Positions 17,711 to 25,733 of a stretch of DNA of 64,000 bases are shown here, in pieces; positions within the stretch are counted from its first letter, which is position 1, and the number at the start of each line of letters is the position of its first letter. The notes beneath the pieces were generated by a model. That model was not told where the DNA came from. It did not search any database and saw only the letters and a list, made by a program, of their open reading frames with translations. This DNA comes from CBDAUN01 sp965200645 (GTDB taxonomy: Bacteria; Pseudomonadota; Gammaproteobacteria; Arenicellales; JAJDZL01), in assembly GCA_965200645.1 (NCBI GenBank), contig CBDAUN010000003.1:1302001-1366000 (forward strand), given 5' to 3'. The position numbers and the translations under genes are program-made.

Positions 17711-18381
17711 TGACTGCTGTTGTCAATATTAATGATTCGACCCTGGTCGAGTTCTATGGTTCTGTGAAATGTAACCTCATGTGCTGGTTCATGCATTGCT
17801 ATATATACCGCCACACCATCACTTACCAAGTCATTGATCAGGTCAAACGTCTGATCCTTTGCTGCTCGGTCCATTCCCGAAGTCGGTTCATCCAGCAACA
17901 ATAACTGAGGCGAAAGGATTCTAGCTCGAGTTAAGGCAACTCGCTGTCTTTCTCCACCAGACAACTCTCTGGCATTTCGTTCAGACAAGTTGGATAGTTG
18001 AGCCCAATCCAAAGCCTCCGCAACTTTTTTCCTGACTGTTTCTTTGCTATCACCACGAATTCTCAATCCATATGAAACGTTCTCGGAAACCGTTCGGTCG
18101 AACAGGTATGGAGTTTGATGAAGATAGACCACATTTTTTCTAAACCTAAAATATGCCTTACGCCAACTCATAGAGTGTCCATCGAATGTCACTTCAACGG
18201 AATCAGGTACACTCAGCCCAGCAATAATCTTCAGCAAAGTGCTCTTTCCTGCTCCATTTTTCCCACGAAGTATGACACACTCGCCCGATTTAATTTCAAG
18301 TTCATCAATATCAATCACCAGTCCACCGTTCAAACGCTTACTTAGGGCTCTTAACGAAATGATTGTGTTGTTAATACTCAC
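17707..18381 (-). CDS. tupC: Tungstate ABC transporter ATP-binding protein
   Basis: The 224-residue ATPase has the Walker A ILRGKNGAGKSTLLK, the ABC signature LSGGERQRVAL, and the Walker B LLLLDEPTSGMD followed by the H-loop in VYIAMHEP. It lacks the extra C-terminal TOBE domain of ModC, as expected of TupC and other short oxyanion transporters. It starts with GTG 17 nt after tupB and overlaps mobA by four bases. Substrate is inferred from the adjacent TupA-type binding protein; molybdate is the main alternative. Confidence 0.88.
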   Translation of the reverse strand: MSINNTIISLRALSKRLNGGLVIDIDELEIKSGECVILRGKNGAGKSTLLKIIAGLSVPDSVEVTFDGHSMSWRKAYFRFRKNVVYLHQTPYLFDRTVSENVSYGLRIRGDSKETVRKKVAEALDWAQLSNLSERNARELSGGERQRVALTRARILSPQLLLLDEPTSGMDRAAKDQTFDLINDLVSDGVAVYIAMHEPAHEVTFHRTIELDQGRIINIDNSSQ

Positions 18382-18398
18382 TTTGAATTCCCGATAAA

Positions 18399-19100
18399 TC
18401 AGTATCCTGCTCGGTCACGCCCACGATATGCCGCCACGATGAAGTTCAGTGCCAATGCCAATATGATTAGAACTACGCCCAACGCTATACCCTGTTCAAA
18501 ATCACCTTTGGATGTTTCTAATGCGATAGCTGTTGGAATATTGCGGGTGTAGTGCAAAATATTTCCACCCACCATAATTGAACATCCCACTTCGGAAACT
18601 ATACGTCCAAAGGCAGTCACTACTGCGGCGATTAATCCAAACCTGACCTCACGCATGATCGTCAACATTGCTCGAATGGGTCCTGCACCCAGTGTTCGAG
18701 CGGTCTCCAGGGCACCACGGTCAATAGCACGAAAAGAGACATGAGACATGGCGACCAGTATTGGAAATGCCAAAATCATCTGACCGATAATCATTGCTGT
18801 TTGTGTAAACAATAACCTCCAGCCTCCGAAGACACCTTGGCTATACAGCATCATGTAGAGAATGAGGCCAACCACTACTGCTGGGAGCGCAACCATCGTA
18901 TTGGATATGGTAATTATGGCTCTACGACCAGGGAACTCCGCAAATGCCAAGACAAATGCCAATATCAATGCTGCCGGAATAATGTACAGAATTGCACGAA
19001 GAGAAACTGAGAAAGAGATCCCTACGATTTCCCAAATCTCTCGATCGCCGGACAGCAACAAACCCAATGCGTTCAGGGTGGCGTCAATTAATTCGTTCAC
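18399..19100 (-). CDS. tupB: Tungstate ABC transporter permease
   Basis: The 233-residue membrane protein has about five or six hydrophobic spans and the binding-protein-dependent transport loop ETARTLGAGPIRAMLTIMRE. The N-terminal half includes the NTMVALPAVVVGLILYMML segment common in TupB/WtpB-like permeases. It starts with GTG at 19100; no good Shine-Dalgarno sequence is visible. A short hairpin lies between it and tupA. It forms the inner-membrane channel that works with TupA outside and TupC inside. Confidence 0.88.
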   Translation of the reverse strand: MNELIDATLNALGLLLSGDREIWEIVGISFSVSLRAILYIIPAALILAFVLAFAEFPGRRAIITISNTMVALPAVVVGLILYMMLYSQGVFGGWRLLFTQTAMIIGQMILAFPILVAMSHVSFRAIDRGALETARTLGAGPIRAMLTIMREVRFGLIAAVVTAFGRIVSEVGCSIMVGGNILHYTRNIPTAIALETSKGDFEQGIALGVVLIILALALNFIVAAYRGRDRAGY

Positions 19101-19144
19101 TAGAACAATTCAAACTAGTATTTTTGTAAGCCCCGAGTAGACAT

Positions 19145-19163
19145 GCTGATTGCTACAATCAGC
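19145..19163 (-). promoter_or_regulatory. Small hairpin between tupA and tupB
   Basis: A perfect 7-bp stem (GCTGATT/AATCAGC) with a 5-nt loop lies in the 89-nt gap between tupA and tupB. It has no following T-run, so it is more likely an mRNA-stabilising or partial attenuation hairpin than a terminator. Such hairpins often raise the ratio of binding protein to permease in ABC operons. Confidence 0.4.
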
Positions 19164-19189
19164 TTGCTAAGTATTCTATGGGAGAAATC

Positions 19190-20008
19190 TTATAGAGGAT
19201 AAAACAATTGTTCACCGTTAACTTTGTAATCGGCAATCAATTGCTTGGCATTTTCTGAAGTAATCCAATCAATAAACTTTTCGGCAAGTTCGGCATTGAC
19301 ATGTTTGTGGCGTTGCGGGTTGACTGCCATTACGCCATACAGATTTCTACCGTCAAGGGAGTTTTGAACGTGGATAGGCAGTGACAGCTGATTCAGCATG
19401 AACAGCCAGGTCCCCTTGTCTGTTAACGTGTATGCTTTAAGTTCGTCGGCGATTTGCAAAGTTCGACCCATTCCTTGTCCGACGTCTCGATACCAGTCAA
19501 TCTGGGGGCGTATTCCTACTTCCTGCCAAAGCTTCAGTTCCTTCTTATTTGTTCCGGAGTCATCGCCTCTGCTAACAAAAGGTGAATTGGATTCACCAAT
19601 CTTTTTGAATGCTTCAGCAAGACTGGTCAAGCCATTGATTCGTGCTGGGTCGCTTGAAGGGCCGACTATCACGAATTCGTTGTACATGAACTCGTGGCGA
19701 TTGATGGTGAAACCTTGCTCAACAAGTTCAAGTTCGGCAGCCTTTGCATGGACTAGGACAACATCGACATCTCCGTTTTTTGCATGCGTCAGTGCCCTGC
19801 CTGTACCAACCACCACAGTGTGAATACTTACATTGTTCGCCAGTTCGAAAACTGGCAAGAGTTTAGCGATTAAGCCTGAGTTATCGGTGCTGGTTGTCGT
19901 TGCAAGCCTTAAGACGTCCGAGGAACCATGCACCGTGAGAGATGCCGAAAGTGAAAAGATTAACGCAAAGAACTGTAGCGAAAAGATCAGTCGGGCAATT
20001 AAAGGCAT
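19190..20008 (-). CDS. tupA: Tungstate-binding periplasmic protein TupA
   Basis: The 272-residue protein begins with a signal peptide of about 28 residues (hydrophobic LIFSLQFFALIFSLSAS). Next comes LATTTSTDNSGLIAKLLP; the TTTST segment is the characteristic oxyanion-binding motif of TupA proteins, unlike ModA. Later SRGDDSGTNKKE and a second binding loop also fit. TupA binds tungstate with high affinity in the periplasm. It is the first gene of tupABC-mobAB. With mobAB attached, the pathway delivers W or Mo to bis-MGD enzymes, none of which is in this window. Confidence 0.92.
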   Translation of the reverse strand: MPLIARLIFSLQFFALIFSLSASLTVHGSSDVLRLATTTSTDNSGLIAKLLPVFELANNVSIHTVVVGTGRALTHAKNGDVDVVLVHAKAAELELVEQGFTINRHEFMYNEFVIVGPSSDPARINGLTSLAEAFKKIGESNSPFVSRGDDSGTNKKELKLWQEVGIRPQIDWYRDVGQGMGRTLQIADELKAYTLTDKGTWLFMLNQLSLPIHVQNSLDGRNLYGVMAVNPQRHKHVNAELAEKFIDWITSENAKQLIADYKVNGEQLFYPL

Positions 20009-20139
20009 TGAATGCTAGGTTTGACTAATTCTGTTGACTAAATACTATATCAATGACAATTTTATCAGTAGGTAGAATTGGGATTGCTCGACCGCTTTTT
20101 CGCTACGATCATTTCAGCGATAAACTGCCTACATTCTCG

Positions 20140-21198
20140 TTAGTCAGATTTGTCTAAACTGGTACCGTTGCCAAATTCCTCTTTGATCTCGAACAAGTCT
20201 TGTGTGGAGCGACGGACGCCGATGCCGTTCTCAATCAATAGCGACACGACCTGCTCCCCGTTTATCAGAGTAATGGGATTGCTGTCAACCCGTGCCGCCT
20301 CTTTGACAGCTCCTTTGCTAAAGTCACTTGTGGTGATAATTAGTCCTTGTTCGTGCGCACCGAGGCTGCCGCGCACCTGTTGAACCACAGGTGACTGGAT
20401 GTTGTTTTTGAGTTTCCATTTTTTTACCTGGACAGCCATCTTGATACACACCGCGCCACCAACCACCAAAGTACCCCGAACATCGATACCGCCGTCTCCG
20501 CTGAGTTTGGTCAATTTCACCATCTCAAAACCCATCTCCGTTAGCAAAAGTGAGATTAACTCCTCAAACTCCCCAGGCTTCATGGCTAGCAGACGCTTGC
20601 GGAGGGTCTTTTGAACCTGACGGTTGTGCTGCTCGATTTGGAATTCCAAACCTTGTCCCATCCATTGGCTGAGGCCAACATAGCCACCGCCATGCTGAAC
20701 GAAGCGGGGCTGCTTACCGCGTTTTTGCTGGCGTTTGATTTCGGTGATCACCTGGGCATACATGGTGGCCTCCGGGGTTTTTCCGTCGGTCAACAGCCAG
20801 CCTTTGTCCAACGCCTTCTCGGTAATTTCCTTGTAGTGCATCGGCTTCTTGCCACCAAACTCCTCGAGCACTTTCTGTGCACATTCGGTGAAGGAAAAGC
20901 CCGAGTTTGCGAAGAAAGAATTTAGTGCCCTATCAGGAGCAGAAGACACCGACTCAGTACTGCTTGGAATTTCAGAAAAATCCCGAAGTGCAAAAGTCTG
21001 AGGGCTGAATCTAACAAAATCTGACTTGTCACCATTTTTCTTAATATCAGAGTAAAGTATGGCGCCAACGGTGGCATCTGGGGTCTTTCCTTCAGTTCGC
21101 CAAATTCCAGTGTTGATTGCTCGTTTTGCAATTTCTTTAGCATGCAGGGGTTTCCCTGCGGATTGTAGAATTTTGATAGCAGCGTCTTTAACAGTCAT
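20140..21198 (-). CDS. HARE-HTH / Mrr-type restriction endonuclease-like protein
   Basis: The 352-residue protein has two N-terminal HARE-HTH winged-helix domains (residues about 1-70 and 100-165). Each carries the repeated pattern HAKEIAKRAINTGIW / HYKEITEKALDKGWL followed by GKTPDAT or GKTPEAT. The C-terminal part (about 205-320) is an Mrr_cat nuclease with FEELISLLLTEMGF, the metal aspartate in GDGGIDVRG and the QVKKWK motif of the PD-(D/E)XK fold. Mrr proteins cut methylated foreign DNA; HARE-HTH domains are thought to sense modified DNA. AAAGGA stands well placed before the ATG. Beside an AbiJ-like gene, it is likely part of a small defence locus. No partner methyltransferase is visible, as expected for a type IV enzyme. 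Confidence 0.85.
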   Translation of the reverse strand: MTVKDAAIKILQSAGKPLHAKEIAKRAINTGIWRTEGKTPDATVGAILYSDIKKNGDKSDFVRFSPQTFALRDFSEIPSSTESVSSAPDRALNSFFANSGFSFTECAQKVLEEFGGKKPMHYKEITEKALDKGWLLTDGKTPEATMYAQVITEIKRQQKRGKQPRFVQHGGGYVGLSQWMGQGLEFQIEQHNRQVQKTLRKRLLAMKPGEFEELISLLLTEMGFEMVKLTKLSGDGGIDVRGTLVVGGAVCIKMAVQVKKWKLKNNIQSPVVQQVRGSLGAHEQGLIITTSDFSKGAVKEAARVDSNPITLINGEQVVSLLIENGIGVRRSTQDLFEIKEEFGNGTSLDKSD

Positions 21199-21437
21199 GA
21201 GCTAATTCCTTTCAGTTGAAGGCAACTCGTTAAGTTCCACTCGGGCTTCCTGCCATGATTTTAAGATTGGTCTGTCAAGAAAGAATCGGTCACTGTGAAC
21301 TAACTCTTCTAAGTGGGATTGTGCACCAATTATCGTGATGCAAACTATTCTCAATACAAACTAGCAAAATTACTAAGAGACATTGAACCTTCATCGCGAA
21401 GAGGTAAACTTCAACAAGTAATGCAGGTTTCTCACCA

Positions 21438-22412
21438 CTATGCGTCCCAGAATGGCTCTTCTTGTTTTTCATTGTTTATGCCTTTGCTTCCCACTTCATT
21501 TAACCGTCCTGTAGCACTCAATATGAACCAAATCAACGAAAACAACCTAAAAAACAGGTAGTCTTTCTCGCTACCGTCACCAACCGGTTCTCTATCCTGT
21601 TCGAAATGCCTGATTGACAAATTATTTCCAATTTTTGTCAGACTTTTGAATTCTTCCTTGATTGCCGATCGAAATTTGACACCACTATTTGATGTCGCAT
21701 TCTTTATCAGTAATTCAGCACTCTGACTCTTATTGTTTGAGTCTTCGATAGTTTTGAGTCGCTCGAAAGCATCCCATAGTTTTTCCAAAGCATCTTGCCT
21801 TGACTCAGGGGCAGGTGACGCGAATCGATTGATAGCAATTTCAATAAGTAAGTTTAACTTCTGGTCCTCTGTGGAATAAACCGTTCGTCTTACCAATTTT
21901 TCAAATTCAGCTGGCAATCTTCGTTCAATCAAACCTTCATCGGTAAGGAGATATGCAAGTCCATTTCGGGAAAAAATGCGATTGATATTTTCAATAAAAT
22001 TCTTCAGACCCTCTTCTCTGTCTAGTGACAAATGGTGGTGGTTGAAATAGCTATGCCATTTACCTTGGTAGGGTTGCGCGACATACCTTGCAACAAATTC
22101 AATAAAGTCGAGTATAAATAAAGTTTTAGGCGGATAAGTATCGGTGCGCTGGTACCCTGAGCAGAAATCTTGCCACGAGCCAAAGTCATCAAATTCAGGA
22201 ATTTCTACTCGTATAGCTTTCCACCACGCTTCAATATTAGTACCTATGATCGCATTCCCATCGGGACAGTATGATGGAAATTTACAGGCCAAGGATCCGT
22301 TACTAACTCTAGTCTGAATCAGCGATAGAATGCCTTGCCATACGATTTGACTTATTTCTTCGTGCACTGGTTCTTTCAGACCCAATTCACGATCTGAGAA
22401 GTATGTAATCAT
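21438..22412 (-). CDS. AbiJ-like uncharacterised protein, possible phage-defence gene
   Basis: The 324-residue protein has no signal peptide or catalytic motif that I can name. An N-terminal region (about 1-110) opens TYFSDRELG, then VWQGILSLIQTRVSNGSLAC and a FPSYCPDGN segment. A middle helical part holds INRIFSRNGLAYLL, and ALEKLWDAFERLKT follows near residues 210-225. This combination recalls, from memory, the helical N-terminal domain of AbiJ-type abortive-infection proteins. It has one hydrophobic stretch near the C terminus (LFFRLFSLIWFILSATG) that could be a membrane span. It lies 239 nt upstream of the Mrr-like gene on the same strand. No Shine-Dalgarno sequence is obvious. The protein is likely real; its function is tentative. 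Confidence 0.6.
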   Translation of the reverse strand: MITYFSDRELGLKEPVHEEISQIVWQGILSLIQTRVSNGSLACKFPSYCPDGNAIIGTNIEAWWKAIRVEIPEFDDFGSWQDFCSGYQRTDTYPPKTLFILDFIEFVARYVAQPYQGKWHSYFNHHHLSLDREEGLKNFIENINRIFSRNGLAYLLTDEGLIERRLPAEFEKLVRRTVYSTEDQKLNLLIEIAINRFASPAPESRQDALEKLWDAFERLKTIEDSNNKSQSAELLIKNATSNSGVKFRSAIKEEFKSLTKIGNNLSIRHFEQDREPVGDGSEKDYLFFRLFSLIWFILSATGRLNEVGSKGINNEKQEEPFWDA

Positions 22413-23718
22413 AGTAGTAGAAAAGTTTAGACGGTATTGAATTCAAATTTGCGTTTCTGTACAAACCAAAGGTACTTACCCACAACTTATATAGTGGCAT
22501 TCTCAGTTGGGTGTTTGGCAAATTTTTTAGGCATCTAGTATGTAAATTCTATCAAGGTTACGACCAATTTAGTTGGACATTCAAGTTTAGTTGTCTGTAA
22601 ATCTTATGTGTTTTCAGATTAATGTCGACAGTTATGATGATTTCTCTATAGGAAGAACACAACGTATATATTCCTGCGATTTTTGCCACCACCACAGACT
22701 GGCTAGGCAAAACTCTACTGGATTACCTTACAAAGAAGCTTACCAAAGAACACTTCTAACTGATGGTGTAGGCTTGGAATAGTTCAGTTGAATTGATAAA
22801 GGAGAAAGAATGATGCTTGCCACCATATAAGCACGTTACAGTTTAAAAGTCCACGACCAAAAAACATTGAGATTCATATAGCATCCAACCACATACCGGC
22901 GCAGGATAAGAGAATAACTGGTGACAACTAGCAGGTCTGTTCCGCACATGCCACTTCAGATTACCGATGAGAATTTCTTGCTACAAGCCACTTATATGCA
23001 TGTTTTTGAAGTCTTTCTTTCTTTTGATGACCTACCATAATCGGGAGGAGACAACTTTTTGTGCTGTCGGTAATTACCAATTTATATTTAGCAATACGTA
23101 GTGACTTTTCTGCCGCTGACAGGTTCGATAGTGCAGATGATGAAGCAAAACTTTGCACAAACAGACTAGGCAAAAAAGGAAAATATCCGCTAGAAAAATT
23201 GTGTTCTAGTACAAATCACTTCCATTCTGTGAAAACTTCGTAGAAAAATATGCCAAGATCGAATGGTTACAAATTTTAGATCGAACTCTGAGAAGTTGAT
23301 GTAATTTTCCGCACTATTCATAGATTTTAGGAACTTAGTTCGAGACAAGCTATTGTGAGGGCGTTGATTGAAGGTAGGTTTCCCGTACGACACAACGTAA
23401 AACAAAAGTGGGCGTCAAGAATCTTGAGGCGAATTCTCAGAAACGACAAAGACTTGGGAAACACGAGCCTGGTACAAATTTGAAAGTCATCTAGAACCCA
23501 AAACAGGGTAAAAGCATCGACGAGAGGGAAACGAAAACTTGATGAACTTCAAGCCGGTCCGGAACTTCTTTGTAATATTCGAAACGGTATGTTTCAAATG
23601 CTGTCGATTGAAAAAAGTCAGGATTTAGGCAAAACGACTACGCTTTTCACAACTCGTTAGACGCCCATGTAATTGTGAACTCACTGTTTACTTGGACAAA
23701 GTTTAGTCTGTATAGTTA
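22413..23718. other. 1.3 kb without a recognisable gene before the tRNA
   Basis: I find no coding frame with convincing composition or family resemblance. Short frames of about 60-70 codons exist on both strands but have no ribosome-binding site or known domain. The segment is AT-rich and contains no insertion sequence, RNA gene or CRISPR that I can recognise. It may be eroded accessory DNA belonging with the neighbouring defence pair. Confidence 0.5.
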
Positions 23719-23795
23719 TGGTGGGCCTGGAAGGACTCGAACCTTCGACCAATGGATTATGAGTCCACTGCTCTGACCAACTGAGCTACAGGCCC
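23719..23795 (-). tRNA. ileX: tRNA with CAT anticodon, probably tRNA-Ile2 (lysidine type)
   Basis: The 77-nt minus-strand gene folds into a full cloverleaf. The acceptor is GGGCCTG paired with CAGGCCC, then A and an encoded CCA. The D arm is GTAGCTCAGTTGG, the anticodon loop CTCATAA, and the T arm GGTTCGAGTCC. The anticodon is CAT. An elongator Met tRNA usually has another acceptor sequence and a GGGGTC-type variable region; here the variable region is TTGGTC. A CAT isoleucine tRNA (ileX) also follows rpoD in E. coli. I therefore prefer tRNA-Ile2, whose C34 would be changed to lysidine by TilS. tRNA status is sure; isotype is inferred. Confidence 0.85.
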
Positions 23796-23809
23796 GTTTG
23801 TGATTCTCT

Positions 23810-23830
23810 CAAGCTAGAAATTCTAGCTTG
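23810..23830 (-). terminator. Perfect palindrome between rpoD and the tRNA
   Basis: CAAGCTAGAA and TTCTAGCTTG pair perfectly around one central base, 7 nt beyond the rpoD stop. There is no T-run on the minus strand, so it may be a Rho-dependent or processing site separating the rpoD message from the tRNA and not a classic terminator. Confidence 0.45.
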
Positions 23831-23836
23831 GGTTAG

Positions 23837-25639
23837 CTAACTTTCTATGAATAGCCTGAGATTTTCAGATCGTGAAGGATGGCGGAGCTTGCGCAAAGCT
23901 TTGGCCTCAATTTGACGGATCCGCTCGCGCGTCACATCAAACTGCTTTCCAACCTCTTCTAAGGTGTGGTCAGTATTCATGCCAATACCAAATCGCATGC
24001 GCAACACTTTGGCTTCTCTCGGAGTAAGAGACAGCAATGCAGAATCCGTAGCAGAGCGCAAACCTACTTCCGTAGCAACATCCAATGGTGCGTGTGCCGA
24101 CTTATCTTCCAGAAAATCACCTAGATGGGAATCTTCATCCTCACCCACTGGAGTTTCCATAGAAATTGGATCTTTGGCAATCTTCATCACCTTACGCACT
24201 TTATCTACGGTGACTTCCATTCGTTCGGCAAGTTCATCTACGGTTGCTTCACGACCTGTCTCTTGAAGAATTTGGCGTTGAACTCGTGCCAGCTTATTGA
24301 TCGTCTCAATCATGTGTACTGGAATTCGAATTGTTCTTGCCTGATCTGCAATTGAGCGCGTAATGGCCTGACGAATCCACCAGGTAGCATAGGTTGAAAA
24401 TTTGTAGCCACGTTGATACTCAAATTTGTCAACTGCCTTCATCAATCCGATATTACCTTCCTGAATGAGGTCCAAGAACTGCAAGCCACGATTGGTGTAT
24501 TTCTTTGCAATTGAAATAACCAATCTTAAGTTGGCTTCGACCATCTCCTTCTTCGCCCTATTCGCCTGAGCCTGACCTTGGGAGATCTTTCTATGAATAT
24601 TACTTAGTTCAGCAATTGAAATTCCAATTCGATTTTCCAATTCCTGCAACTTCCTTTTGGTATTGCGGATTTCTTCTCGATGATCTTCTATCACTGCTTG
24701 CCCTGCTTCACTACAGTGCTCTTTGAGCTTGGCAACTAGATTTCTATGCGTTAATTGAAATTTCAGAATTTCATGAATTTTTTCTCGATTTTCGATCGGA
24801 ATTCTTGCTTCCTTTGTACAAATGTCCAAAATTACGCGAGCTCTTTCCTTAACCTCTCTATTCATGTCATGCGCTGTAGCAAAAATCCATTCAAAGTTCT
24901 TTGGCGCGAATTTGATTTGCAAAAACTCTTTCGCCAATGCCTCTTGATATTTTTTTGCCTTCTCGCAACCCACACCTTCGCGGTTAATAGCGTTGCGAAG
25001 CATCTTATAGTTACGTCGTATTCGATTAAACTTCTTGAAAACTTCTTCATTACTGGGACCGGTGTCTTCTACTACTCCCCCAGCGCTTGCATTTCTCTTT
25101 ACAGCCGCGGAAGAGTTTTTCTTCGGAATCAAATCAACTACCAACTCGTTCATTCGCAATGTTTGAGATTGAACTCGGTCAAACTTGTAAATTAACTCGT
25201 CATAAATAATCGGACACATGGCTACTTGTTCTGTTGCCCTGCGTAGCCCTGCTTCGATTCGCTTGGCAAGCTTAATTTCCTCGCTTCTGGTGAGCAGGTT
25301 AATAGTGCCCATCTCGCGCATATACATTCGTACCGGATCTGTGGTACGTCCGAACTCACCTTCAACAGCGTTGGTGAGTACAGCCTCGGCTTCCTCTGCT
25401 GCGTCATCGTCATCAGCTACAGTTTCATCGGCCTTAAGCAGAATGCTGTCAGGATCAGGTGCTGAATCATAGACTTCGATTTCCATGTCATCAAACATGT
25501 TCACGATATTTTCTATCTGCTCAGCATCATTCATCTCTTCTGGCAAGTGATCATTGATTTCCTTATAGGTAAGAAAACCCTGCTTCTTACCCTTGATAAT
25601 CAACTTTTTTAGTCCGGAAGAGTTGCTGTCGTTATCCAT
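23837..25639 (-). CDS. rpoD: RNA polymerase primary sigma factor RpoD
   Basis: The 600-residue sigma-70 factor has region 1.1 at the N terminus (LKKLIIKGKKQGFLTYKEIN), region 1.2 (DPVRMYMREMGTINLLTR, about 100-120) and a long nonconserved region. Region 2 includes LDLIQEGNIGLMKAVDKFEY and YATWWIRQAITRSIADQART. Regions 3 and 4 follow, with the -35-binding helix in VTRERIRQIEAKALRKLR near the end. It directs housekeeping transcription. The gene ends the rpsU-dnaG-rpoD macromolecular-synthesis block, 94 nt after dnaG, and is followed by a tRNA. Nothing is missing. Confidence 0.98.
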   Translation of the reverse strand: MDNDSNSSGLKKLIIKGKKQGFLTYKEINDHLPEEMNDAEQIENIVNMFDDMEIEVYDSAPDPDSILLKADETVADDDDAAEEAEAVLTNAVEGEFGRTTDPVRMYMREMGTINLLTRSEEIKLAKRIEAGLRRATEQVAMCPIIYDELIYKFDRVQSQTLRMNELVVDLIPKKNSSAAVKRNASAGGVVEDTGPSNEEVFKKFNRIRRNYKMLRNAINREGVGCEKAKKYQEALAKEFLQIKFAPKNFEWIFATAHDMNREVKERARVILDICTKEARIPIENREKIHEILKFQLTHRNLVAKLKEHCSEAGQAVIEDHREEIRNTKRKLQELENRIGISIAELSNIHRKISQGQAQANRAKKEMVEANLRLVISIAKKYTNRGLQFLDLIQEGNIGLMKAVDKFEYQRGYKFSTYATWWIRQAITRSIADQARTIRIPVHMIETINKLARVQRQILQETGREATVDELAERMEVTVDKVRKVMKIAKDPISMETPVGEDEDSHLGDFLEDKSAHAPLDVATEVGLRSATDSALLSLTPREAKVLRMRFGIGMNTDHTLEEVGKQFDVTRERIRQIEAKALRKLRHPSRSENLRLFIES

Positions 25640-25733
25640 TTGATTACCGTTTGTGCTAATGAGTGTTCAAGAAAAAACCCACACATTTACAAGTGCTTAC
25701 TTATGTGTAGGTAAACGAGTCATTGTATCACTT

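Noticed and set aside
22591..22782. Plus-strand frame with a CxxCHHH-like stretch
   Set aside because: Too short, no start signal, and the cysteine-histidine run alone is not enough for a zinc-finger call.
23190..23405. Minus-strand frame containing QRPHNSL, reminiscent of IS3 integrase ends
   Set aside because: Only seven residues resemble the family; no other transposase part lies nearby.
16274..23441. A 20-nt near-identical string (ATCTTGAGGCGAATT followed by TCAG) in the GDPD gene and at 23422
   Set aside because: One short match inside a coding gene with no extension on either side; most likely chance.
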